DNA of 64,000 nt from CAYHHI01 sp964356335 (GTDB lineage Bacteria; Arandabacterota; Arandabacteria; Arandabacterales; Arandabacteraceae), in NCBI GenBank assembly GCA_964356335.1, contig CAYHHI010000002.1, forward strand, positions 77,648-141,647. Reading direction: 5' to 3'. A program made the position numbers and the translations under genes. Every line of letters begins with the position of its first letter. The first letter of the stretch is position 1. This document shows positions 51,741 through 59,742 of the stretch, one piece after another. A model generated the notes under the pieces. That model searched no databases. It saw nothing but the letters and a program-made list of their open reading frames with translations, and was not told where the DNA came from.

Positions 51741-52750
51741 GAAGAACAGTGGGGGTACGAGAAATGAAAATCATGAAGATGGTTGTCTTCGGCATCTGCA
51801 TTCTGGCGATCGCTGCCCCGTCTTTTGCCATGATAAGCAGGGTAGGGACCGCTGGTGCACTCTTCCTCAAGGTGGGGATGAACGTCAGAAGCGTCGGCAT
51901 GGGCGAAGCCTCCAGTGCCCTCCTCGGCGATGCGTCGTCGGTTTTCTCGAATCCGGCAGGATTGGCATGGCTTGACAAGAAGCAGATGCTCGTCAGTGAC
52001 GCAGAATGGCTTGCCGACATAAGGTTCCTGGGTGGAGTCTATGCTTTTCCCTACGGAGCGAACGGCGCAGCGGCCGTGAGCGCAGTCTGCGTGGATTATG
52101 GCGAGATCCCTATGGTGAGGGAACAAGAAGCTGACGTGGTGTCGGGAACCTTCAGCCCCAGGGACATAGCTCTGGGGGTATCGTATGCCAGGAAGTGGAC
52201 AGATCGGTTGACGGTTGGAGGGACGTTCAAGTACCTGGATGAGGTCATAGCCGATTATCATTCCCGCGGGGTGGCCTTCGATTTCGGCACCCTGTATTTC
52301 ACCGGTTTCAGGTCGCTCCGGCTCGCGATGTCCACGACCAATTTCGGTCCGGACATGAAGTTTGACGGCAGCTACACGGACAGGTACTACATAGGCACAG
52401 CCTACGTTGAGCAGGCAAAATTCTTTGGAGGGTACGATCTGCCGCTCAGTTTCAGAGTGGGCCTTGCATACGATTTCGAAATGTCGCCCACGAGCATGCT
52501 CACGACGGCGGTTGACGCGACCCATCCCAACGATTACTCCGAGAGGGTGCATTTCGGAGCCGAGTATTCGTGGGACAGGACCGTCTTCTTGAGATGCGGT
52601 TACATCACTAACGCTGAGGAAATGGACTTTTCAGCCGGCTGCGGCTTCAATCTGAAGACTTCCCTAGGATCTGCATCAATAGACTACGCCTACACCAACT
52701 TCGGGGTCTTCAAGGCCGTCCACAGATTCGGGATTTGCATGTCTTTCTAG
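51737..52750 (+). CDS. PorV/PorQ-type outer membrane protein (UPF0164, module B)
   Basis: A 337-residue paralogue of the protein at 33819: signal peptide (KMVVFGICILAIAAPSFA), the signature VGTAGALFLKVGMNVRSVGM, DASSVFSNPAGLA, and a terminal aromatic end (FGICMSF). It would form an outer-membrane barrel that, in type IX systems, hands cargo to the attachment complex. ATG 51737 overlaps the CTD-protein stop by four bases; an internal ATG at 51764 is an alternative start at the signal peptide. No GWxTD gene follows it. Confidence 0.87.
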   Translation: MRRTVGVREMKIMKMVVFGICILAIAAPSFAMISRVGTAGALFLKVGMNVRSVGMGEASSALLGDASSVFSNPAGLAWLDKKQMLVSDAEWLADIRFLGGVYAFPYGANGAAAVSAVCVDYGEIPMVREQEADVVSGTFSPRDIALGVSYARKWTDRLTVGGTFKYLDEVIADYHSRGVAFDFGTLYFTGFRSLRLAMSTTNFGPDMKFDGSYTDRYYIGTAYVEQAKFFGGYDLPLSFRVGLAYDFEMSPTSMLTTAVDATHPNDYSERVHFGAEYSWDRTVFLRCGYITNAEEMDFSAGCGFNLKTSLGSASIDYAYTNFGVFKAVHRFGICMSF

Positions 52751-52794
52751 GCCGGAGAATCGTTAGGCTCGCCTCGCCCGGGTGATGAGGTTCG

Positions 52795-52814
52795 CGCCCC
52801 TCGAGCTGGGGGCG
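52795..52814 (+). terminator. GC hairpin after module B
   Basis: CGCCCC (52795-52800) pairs with GGGGCG (52809-52814) around an eight-base loop, 45 bases past the PorV stop. Only a weak T-rich tail (TTC) follows, so this is a modest candidate for transcription termination. Confidence 0.35.
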
Positions 52815-52874
52815 TTCAAGAGTCTAACCCTCGGACCCTAGCAGGATCCCAGGCGGGCGCCACGCATAGAGTTG

Positions 52875-52894
52875 GTGCCGCGCTCTTGCGGCAC
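52875..52894 (+). other. Perfect 7-bp inverted repeat before the lpdA promoter
   Basis: GTGCCGC (52875-52881) and GCGGCAC (52888-52894) form a perfect stem with a six-base loop. It ends 28 bases before the -35 box of the promoter at 52922. It could terminate readthrough or bind a regulator; there is no T-run. Confidence 0.6.
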
Positions 52895-52921
52895 GGGCCC
52901 AACCATCTGCCACCGCATTTC

Positions 52922-52950
52922 TTGACTCCCCAAGGGCTTTGTGTTACATA
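52922..52950 (+). promoter_or_regulatory. sigma70-type promoter of lpdA
   Basis: TTGACT (52922-52927) and TACATA (52945-52950) are 17 bases apart. Transcription would start near 52957, about 64 bases before the GTG start at 53021. Confidence 0.6.
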
Positions 52951-53020
52951 TCGGATGTTCCGCTCATGTGGTAGATCATGTTTGCCATGGGTCGCGTCAG
53001 CGCTCAAGGAGTTTGCGAAA

Positions 53021-54403
53021 GTGAGTGAACAAGTCTTTGATATTGTGGTAGTTGGCGGAGGGCCCGGGGGCTATGTTGCCGCTCTGAGGGGGGCCGGCCT
53101 CGGGGCATCGGTTGCGCTTGTGGAAGAGGATCTTGTGGGTGGTACCTGCCTCAACAGAGGTTGTATCCCAACAAAGGCCTTGCTTGAGAGTGCGAGACTC
53201 GTAAGGCATGCATCACGAGCGTCGGAGTTCGGCGTTAGCATCGAAGCTGTGAAAGCCGATCCCGAGAGCATGGTCGCTCGCTCTCACGCAATAGTGAGGC
53301 TAATGCGGAAAGGTGTGGAGGATCTCCTGGCAGCAAGCAAGGTCAAGGTTTTCCAGGGAAAGGCCGGCCTGAAATCGGCGAACCTGGTTGAGGTATCGGG
53401 TGCGGCGAGCGGCCAGATTCGCGCGAAAGCGGTCATAATTGCCACGGGATCGAGCTGGATTACGCTTCCAGGTGTCAAGGTGGACGGCGAGCGGGTGATT
53501 ACAAGCGATCATGCCCTCGAGCTCAAACGTCCGCTTGGGAGCATGGTGATCGTCGGTGGCGGACCGGTCGGCTGCGAAGTGGCGGAGATCTATAGTGCCC
53601 TTGGCACCCGGATCACCATCATCGAAATGATGGACCATATTCTGCCCATGGAGGATCAAGAACTTGCAAGAAGGCTTGAGGCTACTCTAAAACGGAAAGG
53701 CATCGCGCTCCTTACTTCGGCAAAGGTCGCGGGCATAGATCAAGTGGGAGATCAACTTGAGGTTAGGCTGGAGGGCGGCAAGCCGCTTCGTGCCGACAGA
53801 GTGCTTATGGGCATCGGCAGGAGACCAAACACCGAGGGCCTCGGGCTTCAGGAGGCGGGCATTGGTTTTGACAAGAAAGGGATAGGGACCGATCCACACC
53901 TGGCAACCAACGTACCCGGCGTATATGCAGTGGGCGACGTCACCGGCAAATACCTTCTTGCCCATGTCGCGACCGCCCAGGGAATAGTGGCCGCCGAGAA
54001 CGCTTGCGGAGTGGCAAGCGTGATTGACTATACCGCGATCCCTCGCTGCGTCTATACCGACCCCGAGTTTGCCGCGGTCGGTCTTGGTGAATCCCAGGCC
54101 ATAGCAAGCGGCGCTGAGCCTCATGTATACAGGTTGAGGCTCGGGCGCATCGGTAGGGCGATCACCCTGAGGGAGACCTTCGGACTCGCCAAGCTGGTCT
54201 GCGACGGGCCCGGGGGCAGGATCCTGGGTTTCCATGTACTGGCCCCACATGCATCGGAGCTGATAGCTGAGGTGTGCCTCGCGATCAAACAGGGCCTGGG
54301 TGCCAAGGATCTGGCCGATGTCATACATCCTCACCCGACATTGTCCGAGATAGTGTGGGAGGCTGCATCAGGCGCAGCGGGAAAGCGAATCCACGGCGAT
54401 TGA
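53021..54403 (+). CDS. lpdA: Dihydrolipoyl dehydrogenase (L protein / E3)
   Basis: FAD enzyme of 460 residues that reoxidises dihydrolipoyl groups with NAD+, here probably on GcvH. Motifs: FAD-binding VVGGGPGGYVAA (10-21), the redox cysteines Cys43 and Cys48 in GGTCLNRGCIPTK, the NAD fold IVGGGPVGCEVA near 170, and the catalytic base in HPHPTLSE (near 437). GTG 53021 lies nine bases after AAGGAG; a longer frame back to 52886 includes the promoter and is rejected. It lies alone, 32 kb from the gcv operon, and no 2-oxoacid dehydrogenase E1/E2 gene is seen in the window. Confidence 0.95.
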   Translation: MSEQVFDIVVVGGGPGGYVAALRGAGLGASVALVEEDLVGGTCLNRGCIPTKALLESARLVRHASRASEFGVSIEAVKADPESMVARSHAIVRLMRKGVEDLLAASKVKVFQGKAGLKSANLVEVSGAASGQIRAKAVIIATGSSWITLPGVKVDGERVITSDHALELKRPLGSMVIVGGGPVGCEVAEIYSALGTRITIIEMMDHILPMEDQELARRLEATLKRKGIALLTSAKVAGIDQVGDQLEVRLEGGKPLRADRVLMGIGRRPNTEGLGLQEAGIGFDKKGIGTDPHLATNVPGVYAVGDVTGKYLLAHVATAQGIVAAENACGVASVIDYTAIPRCVYTDPEFAAVGLGESQAIASGAEPHVYRLRLGRIGRAITLRETFGLAKLVCDGPGGRILGFHVLAPHASELIAEVCLAIKQGLGAKDLADVIHPHPTLSEIVWEAASGAAGKRIHGD

Positions 54404-54459
54404 AAGCCTGCTCTTACCTCTGGATCCATGGGACGCCCGGCCGCCCTCTTGGCTTTAGC

Positions 54460-54488
54460 TTGACACAGCCCTGCCATGATGATAGAAA
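54460..54488 (+). promoter_or_regulatory. Candidate promoter of the PspC-type gene
   Basis: TTGACA (54460-54465, 6/6) and TAGAAA (54483-54488, 4/6) are 17 bases apart. A start near 54495 would leave only two bases before ATG 54497. Confidence 0.4.
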
Positions 54489-54496
54489 GACAACCG

Positions 54497-55117
54497 ATGA
54501 CAGAGATTAAGAAGATCTACAAGCTGAAGCAGGGGCGCGTGATTGATGGGGTCTGCGGTGGAGTCGCCGTATACGCTGGAATAGATGCGATCTGGGTGCG
54601 GATAGCCTGGGTGGTGGTAGGGCTGGCCGGCGGGATCGGCGTCATCGCATACATCATAGGGATGTATCTGTTTCCCAGGCATGATTCAGAAGAAGTTGTG
54701 GAACATCCTCTCTCGCGGAAAGCCTCGGCCGTGTTGCTTGTAGGGGCTCTGCTTTTCGGCTTAGGGATATTGATCGTCCTGAGGCTCACCGGAGTGCTTG
54801 AGTACGGCTTCTGGGGGGCATGGCATCTTGCATGGGTAGTGCTGTGGCCTCTCTCCCTGATCGGCGGCGGGCTGCTCTTGCTTTTCGTGTACTGGCGTGA
54901 GACTTCTCAGGGTGCACCCGCGCTCAAGCGATCGGCCGATGAGAAGATGTTCCTGGGGGTCTGCGGTGGGTTGGGACAATATTTCAAGATTGACCCCAAT
55001 ATCGTGCGGTTCATTTTCGCCCTCGTGATGATTCTCTCAAGAGGTGTAGGCCTTCTTGTCTACATCGTGATCGGCCTGCTTGCACCCAGTGCCACTGATG
55101 AGGCTCAGGGAGCCTGA
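54497..55117 (+). CDS. Double PspC-domain membrane protein
   Basis: A 206-residue inner-membrane protein with two PspC domains: VIDGVCGGVAVYAGIDAIWV at the start and FLGVCGGLGQYFKIDPNIV near 155, each followed by a membrane helix, with two more helices between them. PspC proteins sense or respond to membrane stress in the phage-shock network, but PspA is not in the window. Upstream ATGs at 54476 and 54479 would lie inside the predicted promoter; ATG 54497 fits both a leaderless start and the usual short N-terminus. A start choice here is uncertain. Confidence 0.8.
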   Translation: MTEIKKIYKLKQGRVIDGVCGGVAVYAGIDAIWVRIAWVVVGLAGGIGVIAYIIGMYLFPRHDSEEVVEHPLSRKASAVLLVGALLFGLGILIVLRLTGVLEYGFWGAWHLAWVVLWPLSLIGGGLLLLFVYWRETSQGAPALKRSADEKMFLGVCGGLGQYFKIDPNIVRFIFALVMILSRGVGLLVYIVIGLLAPSATDEAQGA

Positions 55118-55175
55118 AGTACATCGTTGTTGCTCCCGGCGTTCGCCTTGTGATCCCAGGAAGGAGGCTCGTGAG

Positions 55176-56618
55176 TTGAGGAAAGCAAGGAGAGCCACGC
55201 AGCTCGCGATCCTGGCCTTCTTCATGTTTCTGATTTTTGTGAACGCCTTCCCCTACGCCTTTTCGTATCCCGTGGACTTGTTTATGAGACTCGATCCTTA
55301 CACCTCGTTCGCTGCGGCGATCGCATCGCGTCAGCTGATCTGGCGGCTCTTGCCTTCGCTTGTCGTGCTCGCTTCGGCCTTCTTGGTGGGTAGAGCCTTC
55401 TGTGGCTGGTTCTGCCCTATGGGTACTACGCTTGATTGCTGTAGCAGGCTCTTCAGGCTGAAGTGCAAGCCTCTCAGATACAAAGGGCTTGCGAACCTCA
55501 AGTACTTCATCCTCTTCATGACCCTATCGGCTGCCGTATTTGGGGTGACACTGGTCCACTTCTTCGATCCGATAACGATTGCCGAGCGCAGCGGCATCTT
55601 TGTGGTACGCAAGGCGGTTTCGGGAATTCTCCTGGGCGCTGGGAATCTCGTACCTTCTTCAAGCAGTCTTGGAGCGCTGATCTCGAGCTCGCCTGTCGAG
55701 GATCATTTCTACAGTCTGGCCGTGCTGTTTGCCCTTATCTTCGGCGTGCTGCTCCTCGCCGAGGTTCTAAACAGACGGTTCTGGTGCCGATATCTCTGCC
55801 CGCTCGGCGCATTGCTGTCGCTGCCCGCGAGGGTTGCACCCATCAAGCGGCTTGTCTCGGGATGCGAGTCCACAAACATATGCAAGAAGGCATGCGTCTT
55901 TGGAGTAATAGGGGAAGATCCGCGGACCACTAGGCAGGGCGAGTGTACCTTGTGCATGCGGTGCGAGCCGATCTGTCCGCATGACGCAATATCCTTTGGC
56001 TTCGGCCCTCGAGAGTCTGAGGGAATCTCACTCGACCGTCGTGCGGTGACTGCCTCACTGGTCGCGGGCCTGGTCCTCAGTATGGTTCCTGGAGGCAAGA
56101 ACCTCTCCAGGCCCCCTCGCAAGCAGCCCATGAGGCCGCCGGGCGCGATACCCGAAGACCGGTTTCTTGCCGCGTGCACGAGATGTGGTGCATGCATAGG
56201 TGCATGTCTTACGGGTGGGCTGCAACCTGCTTTTCTCGAGGCCGGCTTTGAAGGCATGTGGACGCCGATTCTCGTGGGGAGGTTAGGCGGGTGCGAGGCA
56301 GAATGCAATCTATGCGGAAAGGTCTGTAACACTCAGGCTATCCGGCACTTGCCCCTTGAGGAGAAGAAGAAATTCAAGATGGGTAAGGCTGTGATTAATC
56401 GAGATCTCTGTCTTGCCTGGAAGGAAGAGCGCGTCTGCTATCTCTGCGATGAGGTTTGCCCTTATGGTGCGATAGGGTTTGTCAAAGACCAGAACATCGC
56501 TTTCGACAAGCCGGTGATTTTACCTGACAAATGCACCGGCTGCGGTCTGTGTGAATGGAAGTGCCCTGTAGATCCCCCTGCGATCTATGCCGTTCCCTTG
56601 AGTGGGGGGACCTCATAG
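55176..56618 (+). CDS. Membrane polyferredoxin (NapH-like domain fused to NapG-like ferredoxins)
   Basis: A 480-residue protein. The first half is a NapH/MauN-type four-helix membrane part with CGWFCPMGTTLDCC on the cytoplasmic side and a second cysteine box (CRYLCPLGAL). The second half has a row of 4Fe-4S ligands: CTLCMRCEPICPHD, CTRCGACIGACLTGG, CNLCGKVCNTQ, CYLCDEVCPYG and CTGCGLCEWKCPVD. It probably passes electrons from the quinone pool or ferredoxin to an unknown partner. TTG 55176 follows AAGGAGG by eight bases. No nitrate reductase genes adjoin, so the partner is unknown. Confidence 0.88.
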   Translation: MRKARRATQLAILAFFMFLIFVNAFPYAFSYPVDLFMRLDPYTSFAAAIASRQLIWRLLPSLVVLASAFLVGRAFCGWFCPMGTTLDCCSRLFRLKCKPLRYKGLANLKYFILFMTLSAAVFGVTLVHFFDPITIAERSGIFVVRKAVSGILLGAGNLVPSSSSLGALISSSPVEDHFYSLAVLFALIFGVLLLAEVLNRRFWCRYLCPLGALLSLPARVAPIKRLVSGCESTNICKKACVFGVIGEDPRTTRQGECTLCMRCEPICPHDAISFGFGPRESEGISLDRRAVTASLVAGLVLSMVPGGKNLSRPPRKQPMRPPGAIPEDRFLAACTRCGACIGACLTGGLQPAFLEAGFEGMWTPILVGRLGGCEAECNLCGKVCNTQAIRHLPLEEKKKFKMGKAVINRDLCLAWKEERVCYLCDEVCPYGAIGFVKDQNIAFDKPVILPDKCTGCGLCEWKCPVDPPAIYAVPLSGGTS

Positions 56619-56641
56619 ATCATCTGTGCCTGCTTGCCGGC

Positions 56642-57151
56642 CTATAAACAGCCTCTGCCTTTGAGCGACGCAAGCACTTCATTCTCGTTAAGGAGTTTCA
56701 CGTCCACACGCATCTGAGGCCGCATCTTGACCTTGAGGGTACACGGGCTGAACAGCCCGTTGGACCGGGAGGCACCGCTCTGCTTCAGGAGAATAATCTG
56801 CGGCATGAGGGGATCGGTTGTTGAAACAAACCAGAGGACCACGGTCTCATCCTTCTCAAGATCCAGGGGGACCCGGATCTCATATGCTCCTGCCATCGTA
56901 GTATGCGCAACCTGAACCAGCTTGCCGTCAGCAAATAGCTTGATGGCGACTCCGCCCAGGGATTTGCCCCCAGAGTCGGTCACATTGCCCGATACCATCT
57001 GCTCGGGAAATGCGAGCGGCGCACTCTGCGCCTGGGGTTGAATCAGAGGCTCCTTGCCGGTCTCCTCAGGCTTGGTCGTAGGTTCTGCCGCGTAGGCCGA
57101 TCCAGCGAGGAAGGCCGCGATAAACAACCAGATTAGGATGGCTCTGTTCAT
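56642..57151 (-). CDS. Exported protein with CarboxypepD-regulatory-like domain
   Basis: A 169-residue protein with a signal peptide (AILIWLFIAAFLAGSAYA), a Pro/Glu/Gln-rich linker, and one beta-sandwich domain (SGNVTDSGGKSLGGVAIKLF, then AGAYEIRVPLDLEKDETVVL). Two cysteines stand near the C-terminus. ATG 57151 follows AAGGAGG by seven bases. It is transcribed away from fmdB, and the shared intergenic region holds a perfect inverted repeat. The function is unknown; it looks like a small periplasmic or surface protein. Confidence 0.75.
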   Translation of the reverse strand: MNRAILIWLFIAAFLAGSAYAAEPTTKPEETGKEPLIQPQAQSAPLAFPEQMVSGNVTDSGGKSLGGVAIKLFADGKLVQVAHTTMAGAYEIRVPLDLEKDETVVLWFVSTTDPLMPQIILLKQSGASRSNGLFSPCTLKVKMRPQMRVDVKLLNENEVLASLKGRGCL

Positions 57152-57180
57152 GTCTCGTCCTCCTTCCTAACACCATCGGC

Positions 57181-57209
57181 AGCCTATCAGATAGGCCGTG
57201 GTGTGTCAA
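57181..57209 (-). promoter_or_regulatory. Promoter of the exported protein gene
   Basis: On the minus strand TTGACA (57209-57204) and TAGGCT (57186-57181) have a 17-base spacer; the -10 box matches only at its outer positions. The inverted repeat 57182-57196 overlaps the -10 box and half of the spacer. Confidence 0.45.
57182..57196. promoter_or_regulatory. Operator-like perfect inverted repeat
   Basis: GCCTATC and GATAGGC are exact reverse complements around a single central A. The repeat overlaps the -10 box of the minus-strand promoter and lies about 28 bases before the plus-strand -35 box, a position suited to a repressor controlling the divergent pair. Confidence 0.5.
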
Positions 57210-57223
57210 TAGCACTCCAGAGG

Positions 57224-57252
57224 TTGATTTATTTCGAAAGACCGGTTATTTT
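57224..57252 (+). promoter_or_regulatory. sigma70-type promoter of fmdB-htpX
   Basis: TTGATT (57224-57229) and TATTTT (57247-57252) are 17 bases apart; transcription would begin near 57259, just before the AAGGAGG ribosome site at 57261. Confidence 0.5.
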
Positions 57253-57274
57253 ACGTAGCGAAGGAGGGATCGAG

Positions 57275-57514
57275 ATGCCCACATATGATTACAAATGCGC
57301 CAAGTGCCATCAGAGTTTCGCGGTTGAGCAGAGCATACTTGATGCGCCCCTCAAGAAATGCAAGAAATGCGGCGGCAGGCTAGAGAAGCTCTTGCCGAAA
57401 AATATAAACCTGATATTCAGAGGCTCCGGTTTCTACGCGACCGATTATAAGAGGACGGGCAGAAGACAAGACTCGAAGAAACCGAAAGACGGCGAGAAGG
57501 GAGGGACGGAATAG
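57275..57514 (+). CDS. FmdB-family zinc-ribbon protein
   Basis: A 79-residue protein opening MPTYDYKCAKCHQSFAVEQ, the standard FmdB start, with the two CxxC knuckles CAKC and CKKCGG that bind zinc. The C-terminus is a basic charged tail. FmdB proteins are small putative regulators of unproven mechanism. ATG 57275 lies behind AAGGAGG; a longer frame to 57203 would run through the promoter and is rejected. The stop is one base before htpX. Confidence 0.9.
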   Translation: MPTYDYKCAKCHQSFAVEQSILDAPLKKCKKCGGRLEKLLPKNINLIFRGSGFYATDYKRTGRRQDSKKPKDGEKGGTE

Positions 57515-57515
57515 C

Positions 57516-58358
57516 ATGAACTCTCTTAAGACCGCAGTTTTGATGGCGGGTCTCGCCGGAATACTCCTGGCGCTGGGATGGTTCTTCGGAGGAACCAACG
57601 GAGCAATAATCGCCTTTGTGATCGCCATAGCGCTCAACTTCACCTCCTATTTCTTCAGCGACAGAATGGTGCTTGCCATGTATAGGGCCAAGGAAGTCTC
57701 ACGGGGCGAAAGCCCGGGGCTCCACGAGATGGTGGAAGAGCTCGCCGCCCATGCGGGGATACCTAAGCCCAGGGTCTTCATTGTGCCGACCGGTGTCCCA
57801 AATGCTTTCGCGACGGGACGCGACCCGGCACATTCGGTGGTTGCCGTGACCGAGGGGATCTTGAGACTGCTTAAGCGAGAGGAGCTTAGAGGCGTACTCG
57901 CTCACGAGATGTCACACATAAAACATAGAGACATCCTGATTGCCACTATTGCCGCCACGGTCGCCACGGCCGTCACAATGCTTGCCAGCATGTTAAGATG
58001 GACTGCATTCATGGGTGGGATGGGGAGAGGCGAACGTGGCAGAGGGGGCATTGAGCTTATCCTGTTGGCGATACTTGCCCCGATTGCGGCAATGATTGTT
58101 CAGTTAGCAATATCAAGATCGAGGGAATACGCGGCCGATGATAGCGGGGCAAGGCTATCTGCCCAGCCGCTAGGGCTTGCAGATGCTCTGCTTAAACTGG
58201 CCAGGGTAAACGAAGCTTCGCCTGGGATGGCCTCTCCTGCGACCGCTCATCTCTTTATCGTGAACTCCTTGCATGGGGCCAGCTTTGCCTCGCTCTTTAG
58301 TACGCATCCACCCATCGAGGAGAGAGTGAGAAGGTTGAGAAAGATCGCAGGGATGTGA
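57516..58358 (+). CDS. htpX: HtpX-type zinc metalloprotease
   Basis: Membrane protease of 280 residues that degrades misfolded membrane proteins. N-terminal helices (about 5-45) precede the M48 domain with the zinc motif HEMSH (130-134) and the third ligand Glu in SREYAADDSGA near 208. Further helices lie around 145-165 and 180-200. All catalytic residues are present. It shares a transcript with fmdB. A GC hairpin (58374-58390) lies just past the stop, before the converging unknown gene. Confidence 0.95.
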   Translation: MNSLKTAVLMAGLAGILLALGWFFGGTNGAIIAFVIAIALNFTSYFFSDRMVLAMYRAKEVSRGESPGLHEMVEELAAHAGIPKPRVFIVPTGVPNAFATGRDPAHSVVAVTEGILRLLKREELRGVLAHEMSHIKHRDILIATIAATVATAVTMLASMLRWTAFMGGMGRGERGRGGIELILLAILAPIAAMIVQLAISRSREYAADDSGARLSAQPLGLADALLKLARVNEASPGMASPATAHLFIVNSLHGASFASLFSTHPPIEERVRRLRKIAGM

Positions 58359-58439
58359 CAGAGCCGGGGTGCCCCGCACCCAGGATGTTGCAGAGTCGGG
58401 ACCCCTTCCTGCCTTGTGGGACTTCGCAGCGATCCGGGT

Positions 58440-58877
58440 CTATATTGCCCAGTGCTTTTTTGATATCTCAGCAAGAATCTTCTCAATCTGCTCTTTGATC
58501 CTTGCTTCGGCACTGGGTTCGAAGAAGGCTTTCTCCACGCGACCCAGGCTGTCTTTCTTGACGTAGCGCAGAGCCTTGAGGGCTTCCATAGGGATCAGAA
58601 TGTCCTTGGAGACTCGTACCTCGAGGGCGTCCCCATCGATGGTCACTCTGGGGCTGTTATAGGGGTGCATCCCTAGATTCCAGCCATGGGCAAGCATGCC
58701 GCAGAGTGCGATGCGGATCTTCTGCCAATCGGCCTTTGAGATGTGAGGCATTTCGACGATCAACTTATCAATCAAGCCATCAACCACTGAAGCCGCCTGC
58801 TTGGAGATTCTCTCGTCAAGCGGAACCTTTACCAGATTGATAAACATGTGGCTTATTATCTTGGCAGTTTCCGACAT
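58440..58877 (-). CDS. Uncharacterised soluble 145-residue protein
   Basis: I do not recognise it. It is a mostly helical cytoplasmic protein with one strand-rich patch in the middle (PRVTIDGDALEVRVSKDILI) and a charged C-terminal helix (AEARIKEQIEKILAEISK). No signal, membrane helix or catalytic motif is visible. It stands alone on the minus strand, converging on htpX. Codon use matches its neighbours. The next gene starts 190 bases away on the other strand. Confidence 0.65.
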   Translation of the reverse strand: MSETAKIISHMFINLVKVPLDERISKQAASVVDGLIDKLIVEMPHISKADWQKIRIALCGMLAHGWNLGMHPYNSPRVTIDGDALEVRVSKDILIPMEALKALRYVKKDSLGRVEKAFFEPSAEARIKEQIEKILAEISKKHWAI

Positions 58878-59067
58878 GGTCTTGTCCGATCCTCCCTATG
58901 AGGTCAGGATTGCTGCACCCATAATCGTTGGGCTCTTACATACATATTCGGCAGAGTATGGCGGCCCGTTGAGCAAAATCAATTTGACATAGCGCCCCGA
59001 ATGTTGAAGAATATCATGGCACGTTGGTGGGCATTGTCAAGGATTTAGACAAACCTGGAGAGTTGTG

Positions 59068-59721
59068 ATGACAAAGATACTGACTTTATCTCTGGTTGTG
59101 CTGATGTTGCTAGGGCTGTGCGCGGTGCGCTCGCATGCCGAGACATATCCGACTAACATCCAGCTTGTCGAGCAGACCGTGAAGGCTGCTGTGGCCTCGA
59201 TGAAGGTCGCACCTACCCCGGGGCAGAGCCATGACCTGGAGATGGAGGCAGGAACTGGCAGTGACGCCGCGTGGCTGGTTGAAAACATTCTCAAGGAAAA
59301 GCTTATTGGCATGGGCTGGGCAGTGAAGGCGAAGCAGGCCAATCCGGATTCTGCTTCAGGTCTAGACCAGACGGGATTTGTGTTGAAGATGCGGATTGCG
59401 GATTTGGGTCTGATATATGGCAAGAGCTGGAGACGCTATGTGATAGTCGGGAAGAGGGTTGAGAGAATCGCGAGAGTCTCGATCTTCTATGAGCTCGTGG
59501 ACAAGGCTGGAGGGACCATCAATACTACCTCCAATGCCAGCGCCGAGCTCCGGGACAAGGTCCCTGTTTCTCAACTGGCAGCCTTGAGCGACTCGAAGTA
59601 TCCGTTCGCCTCGCCCGTGCTTGAAAAGAGTCAATGGGATCGTTATGTTGAGGGGGGTCTGGTGATCGCTATCGTTGGAGTGCTTGTTTACCTGTTCTAC
59701 TCAAACAAGACCGCTTCGTGA
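59068..59721 (+). CDS. Uncharacterised exported protein with C-terminal membrane helix
   Basis: A 217-residue protein with a signal peptide (TKILTLSLVVLMLLGLCAVRSHA), a soluble alpha/beta domain (TYPTNIQLVEQTVKAAVASM, WAVKAKQANPDSASGLDQTG) and a C-terminal helix (GGLVIAIVGVLVYLFY) that could anchor it in the inner membrane with the domain in the periplasm. ATG 59068 is preferred to the in-frame GTG 59065. It precedes the BamD-like gene by 21 bases. The domain (paired helices, then FVLKMRIADLGLIYGKSW) looks like small outer-membrane-assembly partners, but I cannot name it. Confidence 0.65.
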   Translation: MTKILTLSLVVLMLLGLCAVRSHAETYPTNIQLVEQTVKAAVASMKVAPTPGQSHDLEMEAGTGSDAAWLVENILKEKLIGMGWAVKAKQANPDSASGLDQTGFVLKMRIADLGLIYGKSWRRYVIVGKRVERIARVSIFYELVDKAGGTINTTSNASAELRDKVPVSQLAALSDSKYPFASPVLEKSQWDRYVEGGLVIAIVGVLVYLFYSNKTAS

Positions 59722-59742
59722 TACGCCCTTGAGAGAGGTCGC

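Noticed and set aside
52790..52900. tRNA-like segment with hairpins and a GGTTC sequence
   Set aside because: The arms do not fit a cloverleaf: no acceptor stem of seven pairs and no anticodon arm could be folded.
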